From: UBA2040 sp041674745
GTDB lineage: Bacteria; Bacteroidota; Bacteroidia; Flavobacteriales_D; Crocinitomicaceae
Direction: 5' to 3'
Length of the DNA stretch: 64,000 nucleotides
Assembly (NCBI GenBank): GCA_041674745.1
Contig: JBAYVD010000010.1
Location: 62,001-126,000 of the forward strand
Positions 44,505 to 52,920 of the stretch are shown one piece after another. The notes below the pieces were generated by a model. The model searched no databases. It was not told the origin of the DNA and saw only the letters and a program-made list of their open reading frames with translations. Made by a program: the position numbers and the translations under genes. How positions within the stretch are numbered: the stretch's first letter is position 1; each line of letters opens with the position of its first letter.

Positions 44505-47500
44505 ATGAAATTTTTTCTGTTTGCCTTCGCATCATTTTTCTCAGTGGTTGCCTTTTCCGGTGAAAATTGGATGCGCTATCCCAAAATTTCTCCGGACGGT
44601 CAAAGTATTGTTTTTTCTTATCAAGGAGAATTATTTGTCGTAGATGCAAAAGGTGGTGACGCCCATCAAATCACCTCTCACCCAGCCCACGATTTCATGC
44701 CAATTTGGTCGAACGATTCGAAAAACATCGTTTTTTCAAGTGATCGATTTGGTAATTATGACTTGTTTGTCGTAGCGAAAGAAGGTGGCTCACCCAAACG
44801 TCTCACTTTTCATTCAGCTGCCGATTTTGCTCAAGCCTTCAAACCAGGAAGTAACGAAGTAATTTTTAGTTCGGCTCGTTTGGATGATGCCAAAGCCATT
44901 CAATTTCCAACGGGTGCATTGCCTGAATTGTATTCGGTATCCATTGAAGGTGGGCGAGAAAAAATGTATCAATCATTTGCTACTGACAACCTAAATTTCA
45001 GTGCTGACGGCAACTATATGCTTTTCCAAAATCAAAAAAGCTACGAAGACGAATGGAGAAAACACCATGTTTCTTCCATGGCTCGTGACATTGTTTTGAT
45101 GGATATCAAGAACAATACCTTCAAACAAATTACCTCTTGGGAAGGCGAAGACCGAAACCCCATTTTTATTGATAATACCAACTTTTATTTTCTCTCGGAA
45201 AAATCAGGATCCTTCAACATTTGGAAAGGTTCGATAAACGGAAATGTATACGGTGAACAAATGACAAAATTCACCACCCACCCGATTCGCTTTTTATCAG
45301 CTTCCACCAACGGAACGTTGTGCTTTGGCTTCCATGGCGATATTTATACGTTGCAAAATGGGAAAGAATCCAAACTGAACATTCGTGTATTAAAAGACAA
45401 CTCGACAAACAAAGAAGAAATACTGAATGTTTCCGGTGGCGCGAGTGAATTTGTGGTTTCTCCAGATGGCAAAGAAATGGCGTTTATTTATCGCGGTGAT
45501 GTTTTTGCCAGTTCCGTTGAATTTTCCACCACCAAACAAATCACGGCCACAGCTGGACAAGAACGGAATGTTTCTTTTAGTCCGGATGGAAAAAAAATCA
45601 TTTACTCCGGTGAACGCGACTCGTCCTGGAATATCTATGAATCGCAACGCAAAAATGAAAAAGAAACGCATTTCTACAATGCTACTTTGTTGGAGGAAAA
45701 AACGTTGATTCAAAACAATGGTGAATCGTTTGACCCCAAGTACTCGCCAGATGGAAAAGAAATCGCCTTTTTGAAAAATAGAACGGCTTTACAAGTGTAC
45801 AATATTGCTTCAAAAGAAATTAGAACTATTTTGGATGGTAACTTGAATTATTCCTATTCCGATGGGGATCAATACTTCAATTGGGCACCCGATTCAAAAT
45901 ACTTGTTGGTTAATTTCATTGAAAACGAACGATGGAACACGGACATTGGCTTGGTAGCAGCTTCTGGAAAAGAAAAGCCGTTGAATTTAACCCAAAGCGG
46001 CTATGGAACCTACGGTCAAAAATTTGCCATGAATGGTGAAATGATCTATTATGGAACCGATAAATATGGTTTGCGTTCTCACGGTGGTTGGGGAAGTCAA
46101 AGCGACGTAGAGGCGATTTTCTTGACCAAAGACGCCTATTACAAATTTACGTTGAACGAAGAAGACTATAAACTTTGGAAAGAAGCGGAAGACGAGGCGA
46201 AAAAAGCGAAAACGGACGAAGCCGATTCAAAGAAAAAAGGGAAAGACAAAGACAAAAAAGAAGAGGCCAAAAAAGAAGAAGTCATTCCACTCAAAATTGA
46301 CTTGGACGGCTTGTACGATCGCAAAGTTCGATTAACCGTACATTCCTCCTACCTGGCGGATTTTATTGTCAACAAGGAAGGTACAGATTTGTATTACCTG
46401 TCCAATTTTGACAAAGGCTTTGACTTGTGGACAACCAATTTCAAAAAAGGCGAAACCAAAATGATTTCCAAATTGGGCTCCAACGGTTCGGGCATGGAAA
46501 TCGATAAAGAGGAAAAGACCTTGTATTATGATCAAAATGGTGCGATTATGCAATTTGACATCGCTACAACTACGCCCAAACCAATCGCTTTCAATTCAGA
46601 AATGGTACTGAAAAGTGAAGAAGAACGCGCCTACATGTTCGAACATGTTTGGCGGCAAGTTCGTGAAAAGTTTTATGTGGAAGACTTACACGGTGTAGAT
46701 TGGAAACTTTACAAAGCGGAATACGAAAAAATGTTGCCCAGCATCACAACAGGATTTGATTTTAGTGAATTGTTGTCTGAAATGTTGGGAGAATTGAATG
46801 CTTCTCATACGGGATCAAGTTATTACAATCGTCAGAAAAATGCAGACAACACGGCGCGTTTGGCCTGTTATTTCGATGATACGTATGCAGGAGACGGGCT
46901 GAAAATAGCAGCGATTATGGACAAGAGTCCGTTGACGAGTCATTCTGATAAAATCAAAGCTGGAACGATCATTGAAAAAATTGATGGGGAACCAATAAAA
47001 GCAAACGAGAGCTATTATCCATTGTTGAATCGAAAAATCGGACACAAAGTTTTACTTTCCTGCATGAATCCAATAACCAAAGAAAAATGGGATCAAATTG
47101 TAATTCCAATTTCAAGAGGAGAAGAAAATGAATTGGCGTATGAAAGATGGGTAAAACGAAACGAGCACATTGTGGACAGTCTTTCAAATGGAAAAGTGGC
47201 TTACATTCACGTTGCTGGTATGGATCCAGAAAGCTTTACACATGTCTACGACAAGGCATTGGGTAAATACAACACACGCGATGCAATAATCATTGATACA
47301 CGCTTCAATGGTGGTGGCTGGTTACACGACCAATTGGCCACTTTTTTAAGTGGGAAAGAATACATAAAATTTGAACCGCGCGGTCAGAAAAATTTAGGTG
47401 GCGAACCTTTGGGTAAATGGCAAAAACCTTCCTGTGTATTGATGAACGAAGGCAATTACTCCGATGCGCATTTGTTCCCTTTGGTGTATCAAGCCTTGGG

Positions 47501-47741
47501 CATTGGTAAACTCATTGGTATGCCTGTGGCAGGAACCGGAACAGCCGTTTGGTGGGAAATCATGATTGATGGACACACCGTATTTGGCATTCCACAAATT
47601 GGTATGCGCAGCGTAAAAGAAGGTTATTTGGTTGAAAATCATGAATTACAACCCGACATTCGCATTGAAAATGAGTACGCAAAATTTTTAGTTGGTATTG
47701 ACCAACAACTGGAAGGAGCTGTTCGTGAAATGTTGAAATAG
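44505..47741 (+). CDS. Tricorn-like S41 serine protease
   Basis: This 1078-residue exported protein (signal peptide ending VVAFSG) has the Tricorn order. N-terminal PD40/beta-propeller repeats (PDGQSIVFSYQGELFVV, then WSNDSKNIVFSSDRFGNYDL-type units) cover about 20-540. A Lys/Glu-rich linker lies at about 560-592. The C1 domain (EEERAYMFEHVWRQVREKFY) starts near residue 700, followed by a PDZ domain (about 780-880). The S41 catalytic part has DTRFNGGGW, and the likely nucleophile is Ser986 in EGNYSDAH. It probably degrades peptides in the periplasm, acting with peptidases such as the M16 pair 4 kb upstream. Monocistronic with its own terminator. Confidence 0.9.
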   Translation: MKFFLFAFASFFSVVAFSGENWMRYPKISPDGQSIVFSYQGELFVVDAKGGDAHQITSHPAHDFMPIWSNDSKNIVFSSDRFGNYDLFVVAKEGGSPKRLTFHSAADFAQAFKPGSNEVIFSSARLDDAKAIQFPTGALPELYSVSIEGGREKMYQSFATDNLNFSADGNYMLFQNQKSYEDEWRKHHVSSMARDIVLMDIKNNTFKQITSWEGEDRNPIFIDNTNFYFLSEKSGSFNIWKGSINGNVYGEQMTKFTTHPIRFLSASTNGTLCFGFHGDIYTLQNGKESKLNIRVLKDNSTNKEEILNVSGGASEFVVSPDGKEMAFIYRGDVFASSVEFSTTKQITATAGQERNVSFSPDGKKIIYSGERDSSWNIYESQRKNEKETHFYNATLLEEKTLIQNNGESFDPKYSPDGKEIAFLKNRTALQVYNIASKEIRTILDGNLNYSYSDGDQYFNWAPDSKYLLVNFIENERWNTDIGLVAASGKEKPLNLTQSGYGTYGQKFAMNGEMIYYGTDKYGLRSHGGWGSQSDVEAIFLTKDAYYKFTLNEEDYKLWKEAEDEAKKAKTDEADSKKKGKDKDKKEEAKKEEVIPLKIDLDGLYDRKVRLTVHSSYLADFIVNKEGTDLYYLSNFDKGFDLWTTNFKKGETKMISKLGSNGSGMEIDKEEKTLYYDQNGAIMQFDIATTTPKPIAFNSEMVLKSEEERAYMFEHVWRQVREKFYVEDLHGVDWKLYKAEYEKMLPSITTGFDFSELLSEMLGELNASHTGSSYYNRQKNADNTARLACYFDDTYAGDGLKIAAIMDKSPLTSHSDKIKAGTIIEKIDGEPIKANESYYPLLNRKIGHKVLLSCMNPITKEKWDQIVIPISRGEENELAYERWVKRNEHIVDSLSNGKVAYIHVAGMDPESFTHVYDKALGKYNTRDAIIIDTRFNGGGWLHDQLATFLSGKEYIKFEPRGQKNLGGEPLGKWQKPSCVLMNEGNYSDAHLFPLVYQALGIGKLIGMPVAGTGTAVWWEIMIDGHTVFGIPQIGMRSVKEGYLVENHELQPDIRIENEYAKFLVGIDQQLEGAVREMLK

Positions 47742-47758
47742 AGACTTTTGTTAAAAGT

Positions 47759-47792
47759 AATCCTCGGTTGTTCAGGCAATCGAGGATTTTTT
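47759..47792 (+). terminator. Terminator after the tricorn-like gene
   Basis: AATCCTCG (47759-47766) pairs with CGAGGATT (47781-47788), and the stem continues inward with GTTG/CAAT. A T-run follows. Confidence 0.85.
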
Positions 47793-47839
47793 TTAAACCT
47801 ATTGTAACAAATGTAACTGTGCAACCTTCATCAATCGGG

Positions 47840-47847
47840 TAATTTTG
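47840..47847 (+). promoter_or_regulatory. -7 element of the rhodanese-thioredoxin operon
   Basis: TAATTTTG matches TAnnTTTG and ends 19 bases before the ATG at 47867. No TTG is seen at the -33 position. Confidence 0.4.
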
Positions 47848-47866
47848 TCTAAAAAAAAGAAGAAAG

Positions 47867-48148
47867 ATGAATATAGAACAAGCTTTAGCGGAAGGTCACG
47901 GAACAATCGTAGATGTTAGATCTCCAGGAGAATTTATGGGTGGAAATGCAACAGGAAGTATCAACATTCCTTTGCAAGAATTGGAAGCTCGTATGGATGA
48001 AATCAATGCCTTGAAACAACCTTTGATTTTGTGCTGTGCTTCCGGAAACAGAAGTGGAATGGCTACTCAAATCTTGTCTCAATCAGGTATTGAATGTGGA
48101 AATGGAGGTTCTTGGTTGGACGTTCAATATTACCTACAAAAAGCCTAA
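47867..48148 (+). CDS. Single-domain rhodanese-like protein
   Basis: This 93-residue rhodanese domain has the persulfide-carrying cysteine in the loop CASGNRSG (about 51-58) and the family's DVRSPGEF motif (about 18-25). Rhodaneses move sulfane sulfur. It starts a three-gene operon with a two-helix membrane protein (1 base gap) and thioredoxin (1 base gap), which points to thiol or sulfur transfer across or at the membrane. The CxxGxRS-type active loop is short, as in PspE/GlpE proteins. No signal peptide is visible. Confidence 0.9.
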   Translation: MNIEQALAEGHGTIVDVRSPGEFMGGNATGSINIPLQELEARMDEINALKQPLILCCASGNRSGMATQILSQSGIECGNGGSWLDVQYYLQKA

Positions 48149-48149
48149 A

Positions 48150-48419
48150 ATGAACCTAAAAATCCAAGCCATTGCTTTGGTTCAACGTGTAATTCTACCT
48201 TGGACTACCATTCGATTTCTCTTTTTATTTATTGGAGGATCGATTCTCGTTCAAGCGATTATGGATCAACTTTGGCTTGGAATTATTTTCGGTTCGTATT
48301 TCATGTCCATGGGACTTTTTTCATGGGGTTGTGCGGCCGGGAATTGTGCGTTACCCAATACAACGGTATCCACAGATGAAAAAAAAGAAATTGAGTTTAA
48401 AGAAATAATCGAAAAATAA
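48150..48419 (+). CDS. Small membrane protein with Cys pair, YgaP/DUF2892-like
   Basis: A longer in-frame reading starts inside the rhodanese gene, but the ATG at 48150 directly after its stop gives 89 residues with sensible features. There are two hydrophobic helices (about 17-35 and 40-57), then a loop GCAAGNCALPN containing two cysteines four residues apart. The tail is acidic. Similar two-helix proteins follow rhodanese domains, or are fused to them as in YgaP. The cysteine pair makes a redox or sulfur-relay role with the neighbouring thioredoxin plausible, but this is inference. I do not assign a family firmly. Confidence 0.7.
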   Translation: MNLKIQAIALVQRVILPWTTIRFLFLFIGGSILVQAIMDQLWLGIIFGSYFMSMGLFSWGCAAGNCALPNTTVSTDEKKEIEFKEIIEK

Positions 48420-48420
48420 A

Positions 48421-48723
48421 ATGGCACAAACTTTTGCGGATGTTATCAATAGCTCTACGCCTACTTTGGTGGATTTCTATGCCGAATGGTGTGGACCGTG
48501 CAAAATGATGAAACCAATTTTAGAAGATTTAAAAACTAAAATTGGCGAAACGGCTAAAATCATCACCATTGACGTGGATAAAAACCAAAATGCGGCTGCA
48601 GTCTATCAAGTTCGAGGCGTTCCAACGCTGATTTTGTTCAAGGAAGGAAAAATCGTTTGGCGTCAATCGGGCGTTGTTCAAAGTGGACAGCTAAAGGCTA
48701 TTATTGACGGCAATCTAGGTTAA
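48421..48723 (+). CDS. trxA: Thioredoxin
   Basis: This 100-residue thioredoxin has the active-site motif WCGPC in YAEWCGPCKMM (about 24-28 for the CGPC core), the cis-proline in GVPTLILF (about 68-75) and the expected Asp in VDFYAEW. It reduces disulfides in the cytosol. It lies at the end of the rhodanese-membrane protein-thioredoxin operon, so it may serve to reduce the rhodanese persulfide or the neighbour's cysteine pair. Its stop overlaps the stop of the convergent TspO-like gene by 4 bases. Confidence 0.93.
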   Translation: MAQTFADVINSSTPTLVDFYAEWCGPCKMMKPILEDLKTKIGETAKIITIDVDKNQNAAAVYQVRGVPTLILFKEGKIVWRQSGVVQSGQLKAIIDGNLG

Positions 48724-49178
48724 TTCTTTAGCAAAATATAGGCATTCAAAGAAGTCGCGATTACTAGCCAAACAAAATAGGGTAACACGAGTAACGATTT
48801 GTATTTCAAATCAACTCGGTACTTGAAAAAGAAATAGCCTACAAGCATGGTTAGAGCAACAATCAAAATCAATCCGATTTGCGTGTTGTGAAAACTAAAA
48901 AATACAGGATTCCAGAGCACATTCAAGATCCATTGAACGATGAAAAGGCCGATTAACCAATTCGTCTGTTCAACTGTCTTTACTGCATACGCCATGTAAA
49001 AGGAGAAGCAAATCATAATGAAGGTCCAAGCAGCGCCAAAAACCCAACCTGGGGGCGTCCAAGGCGCTTTATTCAAACTTGCGTACCAATCCGATGTAAC
49101 ACCCGCACCTGTGAAAAAACCACCTATTCCCAAAGCGGCAAAATTGATCAAAAGGAACAGTAAAATACGGTAAACCAT
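48720..49178 (-). CDS. TspO/MBR family membrane protein
   Basis: This 152-residue protein has five hydrophobic helices and the TspO signature WYASLNKAPWTPPGWVFGAAWTF (quoted in part: KAPWTPPGWVFG, about 35-46). It also has a conserved NVLWNPVFF segment (about 88-96). TspO proteins bind tetrapyrroles and sterol-like ligands and modulate stress responses. It lies 5 bases after the TauE/SafE gene on the same strand, so both are probably one transcript. There is no photolyase or carotenoid gene beside it here. Confidence 0.9.
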   Translation of the reverse strand: MVYRILLFLLINFAALGIGGFFTGAGVTSDWYASLNKAPWTPPGWVFGAAWTFIMICFSFYMAYAVKTVEQTNWLIGLFIVQWILNVLWNPVFFSFHNTQIGLILIVALTMLVGYFFFKYRVDLKYKSLLVLPYFVWLVIATSLNAYILLKN

Positions 49179-49183
49179 GGTTT

Positions 49184-49918
49184 TTAGATTATGCCGGAAG
49201 CTGTCAGCAACGTATAAACTCCCGTAATGAGTATTAAGATAAGAACAAACACTTTAAATTTTTGTTCAGAAACAAATGCCAGCAGGCGTTTTCCAATATA
49301 GGTTCCAAGAATTCCGATTACAAACAAGAAAGGTACCAAGTACAAATCATGTGGATGGATATATCCATTCATCCAATAAACAATTCCTCTAGTCGAATCC
49401 ACTCCAAAATCAATTACGGCGCTGGTAGCAATAAATGCTTCCGTTTTCAAGCTAAATGCTGCCAAGGTTATGCCACGAATAGCACCACCGGTTCCGATCA
49501 ATCCGGCAACACCTCCTGAAAGAACTCCTCCTATAACACTATTCCGTTTGTTCGGTTGAATGCGGAACTCTTTATAAATCAACAAGTATAAACTGGTACC
49601 TATTAAAAAAATGGCCAATCCAATCTCTAAATTAGTACTGACCACATATTTTGAGAAATATGCGCCAAAAAATACAAATACAACAGCCGGAATTCCAAGA
49701 TAGATCAATAAATTTTTATCGATTCCCTTTCTGAACATCGCAATTTTGCTCAGATTACTCACTACATGAAAAATAGCTGTTATCCCCAAGACCGATTGGA
49801 AATCCAAAAAATAGCTCGCAATTGGCACGAATAACAAAGATGAGCCAAATCCACCCATCGTACCAATAATTTCTGCAAGTAAGGCTAGAATTAAAAAAAG
49901 CCAAAGATATTCTATCAT
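49184..49918 (-). CDS. TauE/SafE family membrane transporter
   Basis: This 244-residue protein has about eight hydrophobic segments and the TauE/SafE hallmarks MGGFGSSLLFVPIASYFL near the start (about 21-38), and a second related half with GGVLSGGVAGLIGTGGAIRG (about 131-150). The internal two-fold glycine-rich pattern is a family feature. Members export sulfite, sulfoacetate or other organosulfur anions, but the substrate is unknown. Sharing a transcript with TspO and lying next to a rhodanese-thioredoxin operon gives a loose sulfur theme. Confidence 0.87.
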   Translation of the reverse strand: MIEYLWLFLILALLAEIIGTMGGFGSSLLFVPIASYFLDFQSVLGITAIFHVVSNLSKIAMFRKGIDKNLLIYLGIPAVVFVFFGAYFSKYVVSTNLEIGLAIFLIGTSLYLLIYKEFRIQPNKRNSVIGGVLSGGVAGLIGTGGAIRGITLAAFSLKTEAFIATSAVIDFGVDSTRGIVYWMNGYIHPHDLYLVPFLFVIGILGTYIGKRLLAFVSEQKFKVFVLILILITGVYTLLTASGII

Positions 49919-50004
49919 CCGTTTTTACTATTTCTAATCAAACTAGTAACCAAATAAATCATTTCTACCCTTCAAATTAAAAGTACATTTTTGTTGCAAA
50001 TAAC

Positions 50005-50322
50005 TTATTTTTTTGGTGAAATAACATCCAAATAGGCTGTATGCATTGCTTCGAAAACTAATTCAGTGGGAATCACGTTTAATTCAAAAGTGGTCCAACC
50101 TTGCTCACCAAACTTATTAGGTACAGGAAAAATTCCCGTTTTATAGGAACAAAAAGTGACCTGATCCACCAAAGGTAGTTTAATATTCACGGAATTACTT
50201 TTTTCATCGTAGGAGGCAAATATGCGCTTCCCTTTTACTTTGAAGGCAGTTCGATCAAAATGTGGATTCTGTTCAGTATTCTCTAACGAAAGTACCAAAT
50301 CATGAATGGTCTCAAAATTCAT
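50005..50322 (-). CDS. MmcQ/YjbR family protein
   Basis: This 105-residue protein has the MmcQ/YjbR fold pattern: FDRTAFKVKGKRIFASYDEK in the first half (about 23-42), GWTTFELN (about 75-82) and a helix with EAMHTAY near the end. Some members bind DNA, but there is no firm role. It is separated from the TauE gene by 86 bases and from the SprB-repeat T9SS gene by 19 bases, both on the same strand. Operon membership with the latter is possible. Confidence 0.85.
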   Translation of the reverse strand: MNFETIHDLVLSLENTEQNPHFDRTAFKVKGKRIFASYDEKSNSVNIKLPLVDQVTFCSYKTGIFPVPNKFGEQGWTTFELNVIPTELVFEAMHTAYLDVISPKK

Positions 50323-50341
50323 ATTTTAAGACAAAACACAC

Positions 50342-52822
50342 TTATTGAAGAATCAATTTTGAAGTAAAGGTGCCTGAAGAATTCACGATTCTAGCGATAT
50401 AAACACCTTTTTCCTCTTTCGTTAAATCAATTTTAGAAACGGATGAAGTAAGCGCAGATTCCATAATGATTTTGCCATTCAAATCCATAATCACCAGTTT
50501 AGAATCTAAGCCCGAAAGTAACTCTATCGTATACAATCCAGCAGAAGGATTTGGATATATACTTGCAAGTGTATTAGAATTCGTTTCTTCAAGTCCAGCA
50601 ACACTTGTCAAGGTTACGGTTAAAAATGACGTACAAGAATTCGCGTCTGTGACGGTGACCGTATAGGTGCCCGCATTCAATCCTGTTGGATCTTCCACCA
50701 AACCTCCGCCGTTGCTCCATTGATATGTATACGGAGCGGTCCCTCCTGTTGCAGTTAAATCGATAGAACCATCCAATCCTATATTGGCGGGAACGGTGGT
50801 TGCAGTTAAAACAATGGCAGCAGGTTCTGTAATTACAATGGTATCTACAAAAACACACCCACTGGCATCCGAAATCGAATAAATAACATTGCCAGCTGAT
50901 AAGAACATAGGATCATTTGAACCCCAATTAATGGAAAGACTTCCTGTTCCGCCTCTCGGTGTTACAGTAGCGGTTCCTGTTATTCCTCCATGACAGTCTA
51001 CGTTTGTCGAAGTTACATTTGAAGTAATAGCTGGTGGCTGAGAAATCACAATCTGCTCTGTACTACTGCACCCATTTGCATCAGTTACAACGACCTGATA
51101 CAATCCTGATGGTAAACCGGTTGGATCTTCGTTGGTACCCGAATAATTGGTCCAACTGTACAAATAAGTTCCACCAATTGGTGTTCCACCAACGACATTG
51201 ATATCAATACTTCCATCTGCTGCACCATTGCAACTGGCATTCGTGTGCGATACTACAACAGCATCGAAACCTACACAAATTGAATGACCTTTTACTTCCA
51301 GCATCATTTCAGCTGTTTCATTGTTTCTCCATTCAGCCCATCCGCCAGCAACCAATTCATAGTTTCGTCTTGAAAAAGGCGTTTGCCCATAAGTGCCTAG
51401 TGAAATTGCTGGATACACTGGATCTTGTCTCCAAACAACATAGATACCTCCAGAAAAAATAGTGTCCGGTATGGATAATGTGGAAGCAATCCAACCAGAG
51501 GCCGTATTGTTCGTTATAACAGTGGATTCAATTAAATTTCCAGGTGAATTTCCAGCACCACTATCGTCATATAATTCTAAGGTCACATTGCTTGAAGTCA
51601 AGGAACTATTTACCACGTATGCACCCAATTTGGTTACAATATAGGGATAGGATGGTGGAATAATATGCAAGCCACCTCCATCGTTAAAAGTTCCACTGGA
51701 CAAACTCCAGGTACTTGAATAAGCATCACCTGCATTTACATTGCTTAGTCTGGCAAGCGTTGCATTTAATTGCACGGTTTCAAATTCAATTATTTTAGAA
51801 TTGTTTCCAGGATTTATGTCACTGGCATTGGTTACTGTAGATTGAATGGAAAATTGCCCAACCGTGGTGGGTAGATAACTAAAAATCAAGGTTGTATCAT
51901 CACCGCTTGCCAAACCACCCGAGATAGTTTGTGTGGAATTCAAAACAGTGATTCCAATGGCATTCTTGATCAATACATTAACCGTATAAGTGGTCGTAAC
52001 ATTTGCATTTCCCGAATTTTTCACGTTGACGGGTATCGAAATGGCATTTCCTGTATAAAAGAATTCAGCTTGATTTTTTAGGTTCAAGGTCCAAAGCGGC
52101 GTAAGATCCTGTACTTGAATTAAAACTACCGGTGGATATTTGAACTTCACCACGTAGTTAGCTGCCGTGGCGGCATTTTGAGAATGCGTTAATCCAATGG
52201 TTCCTGTCGGTCCTTCTATACCTATTAATTGATTCACTGTACATGAACCAGCGATATAGCTGGTTGTTTGGTATTGATACGTGATGGAGGAATCTGCATT
52301 GGACAAAATTACTTGAAACGAATTGGCTCCTGTATAACCTGGTGCGGCTACTTGCCAAAACGGAACATCGATAAAACTGATAATAAATCGGTTGTTCAGG
52401 TTGTCAAATTTATAATATACCTGGGCTGTGTTTCCCATACCAGTAAAAATCAAATCCGACATCAAAGGCGCCAAATAATTATCCCCAACACCACCACCAG
52501 TAGGAATGGATGGAAAACAGGAAGCTATGTTTCCAATATTATCAAACCCAATCCAACCATTTGAACCAATTTTAACGGAATTGAAATCTCCCCAGTAATA
52601 ATGAAAATTCATGCCCATTGGAATCATTCCTACGGAATTGTCATCCGTCAATCCTGTCACCAAGGTTCCGGTTGATGTAATATCAATCCATGAATAAGCT
52701 GGTCCACCGGGTTCGTTGCTGTCTATCCAAGTATAACCATACGCATCAGGGCCACCTGTTGCGGCTTTAAAAAATGGAATAGCGAGAAGAATAACCGCAA
52801 AGGAAAGTAACATTTTTTTCAT
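50342..52822 (-). CDS. Secreted T9SS cargo protein with SprB repeats
   Basis: The frame opens at 52846, but the ATG at 52822 begins the signal peptide (MKKMLLSFAVILLAIPFF), giving 826 residues. The N-terminal third resembles domains that follow a nidogen-like or choice-of-anchor pattern (YYWGDFNSVKIGSNGWIGFD). A CARDB-like domain follows (about 260-350). Next are three tandem SprB-type repeats (C-x-G-x-x-D/T-G-x-I…GG…YxYxWS…L-x-x-G-x-Y-x-V-x-V-T-D) from about 530 to 735. The end is a type A T9SS sorting domain (IYPNPSAGLYTIEL, then KGVYIARIV). It is probably a surface adhesin, as SprB repeats occur in gliding adhesins. Confidence 0.88.
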   Translation of the reverse strand: MKKMLLSFAVILLAIPFFKAATGGPDAYGYTWIDSNEPGGPAYSWIDITSTGTLVTGLTDDNSVGMIPMGMNFHYYWGDFNSVKIGSNGWIGFDNIGNIASCFPSIPTGGGVGDNYLAPLMSDLIFTGMGNTAQVYYKFDNLNNRFIISFIDVPFWQVAAPGYTGANSFQVILSNADSSITYQYQTTSYIAGSCTVNQLIGIEGPTGTIGLTHSQNAATAANYVVKFKYPPVVLIQVQDLTPLWTLNLKNQAEFFYTGNAISIPVNVKNSGNANVTTTYTVNVLIKNAIGITVLNSTQTISGGLASGDDTTLIFSYLPTTVGQFSIQSTVTNASDINPGNNSKIIEFETVQLNATLARLSNVNAGDAYSSTWSLSSGTFNDGGGLHIIPPSYPYIVTKLGAYVVNSSLTSSNVTLELYDDSGAGNSPGNLIESTVITNNTASGWIASTLSIPDTIFSGGIYVVWRQDPVYPAISLGTYGQTPFSRRNYELVAGGWAEWRNNETAEMMLEVKGHSICVGFDAVVVSHTNASCNGAADGSIDINVVGGTPIGGTYLYSWTNYSGTNEDPTGLPSGLYQVVVTDANGCSSTEQIVISQPPAITSNVTSTNVDCHGGITGTATVTPRGGTGSLSINWGSNDPMFLSAGNVIYSISDASGCVFVDTIVITEPAAIVLTATTVPANIGLDGSIDLTATGGTAPYTYQWSNGGGLVEDPTGLNAGTYTVTVTDANSCTSFLTVTLTSVAGLEETNSNTLASIYPNPSAGLYTIELLSGLDSKLVIMDLNGKIIMESALTSSVSKIDLTKEEKGVYIARIVNSSGTFTSKLILQ

Positions 52823-52920
52823 AGTATCCAGTTTTACAATATTCACGGAAGTTACAAAAAAAAGTTATTCATTTGAAAACGAGCACAAAAAAATATTGTA
52901 TCCCCCTATTTCATTTTAAA

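Noticed and set aside
48036..48149. Upstream extension of the small Cys-pair membrane protein
   Set aside because: It lies inside the rhodanese gene in another frame. The ATG right after the rhodanese stop gives a proper membrane protein.
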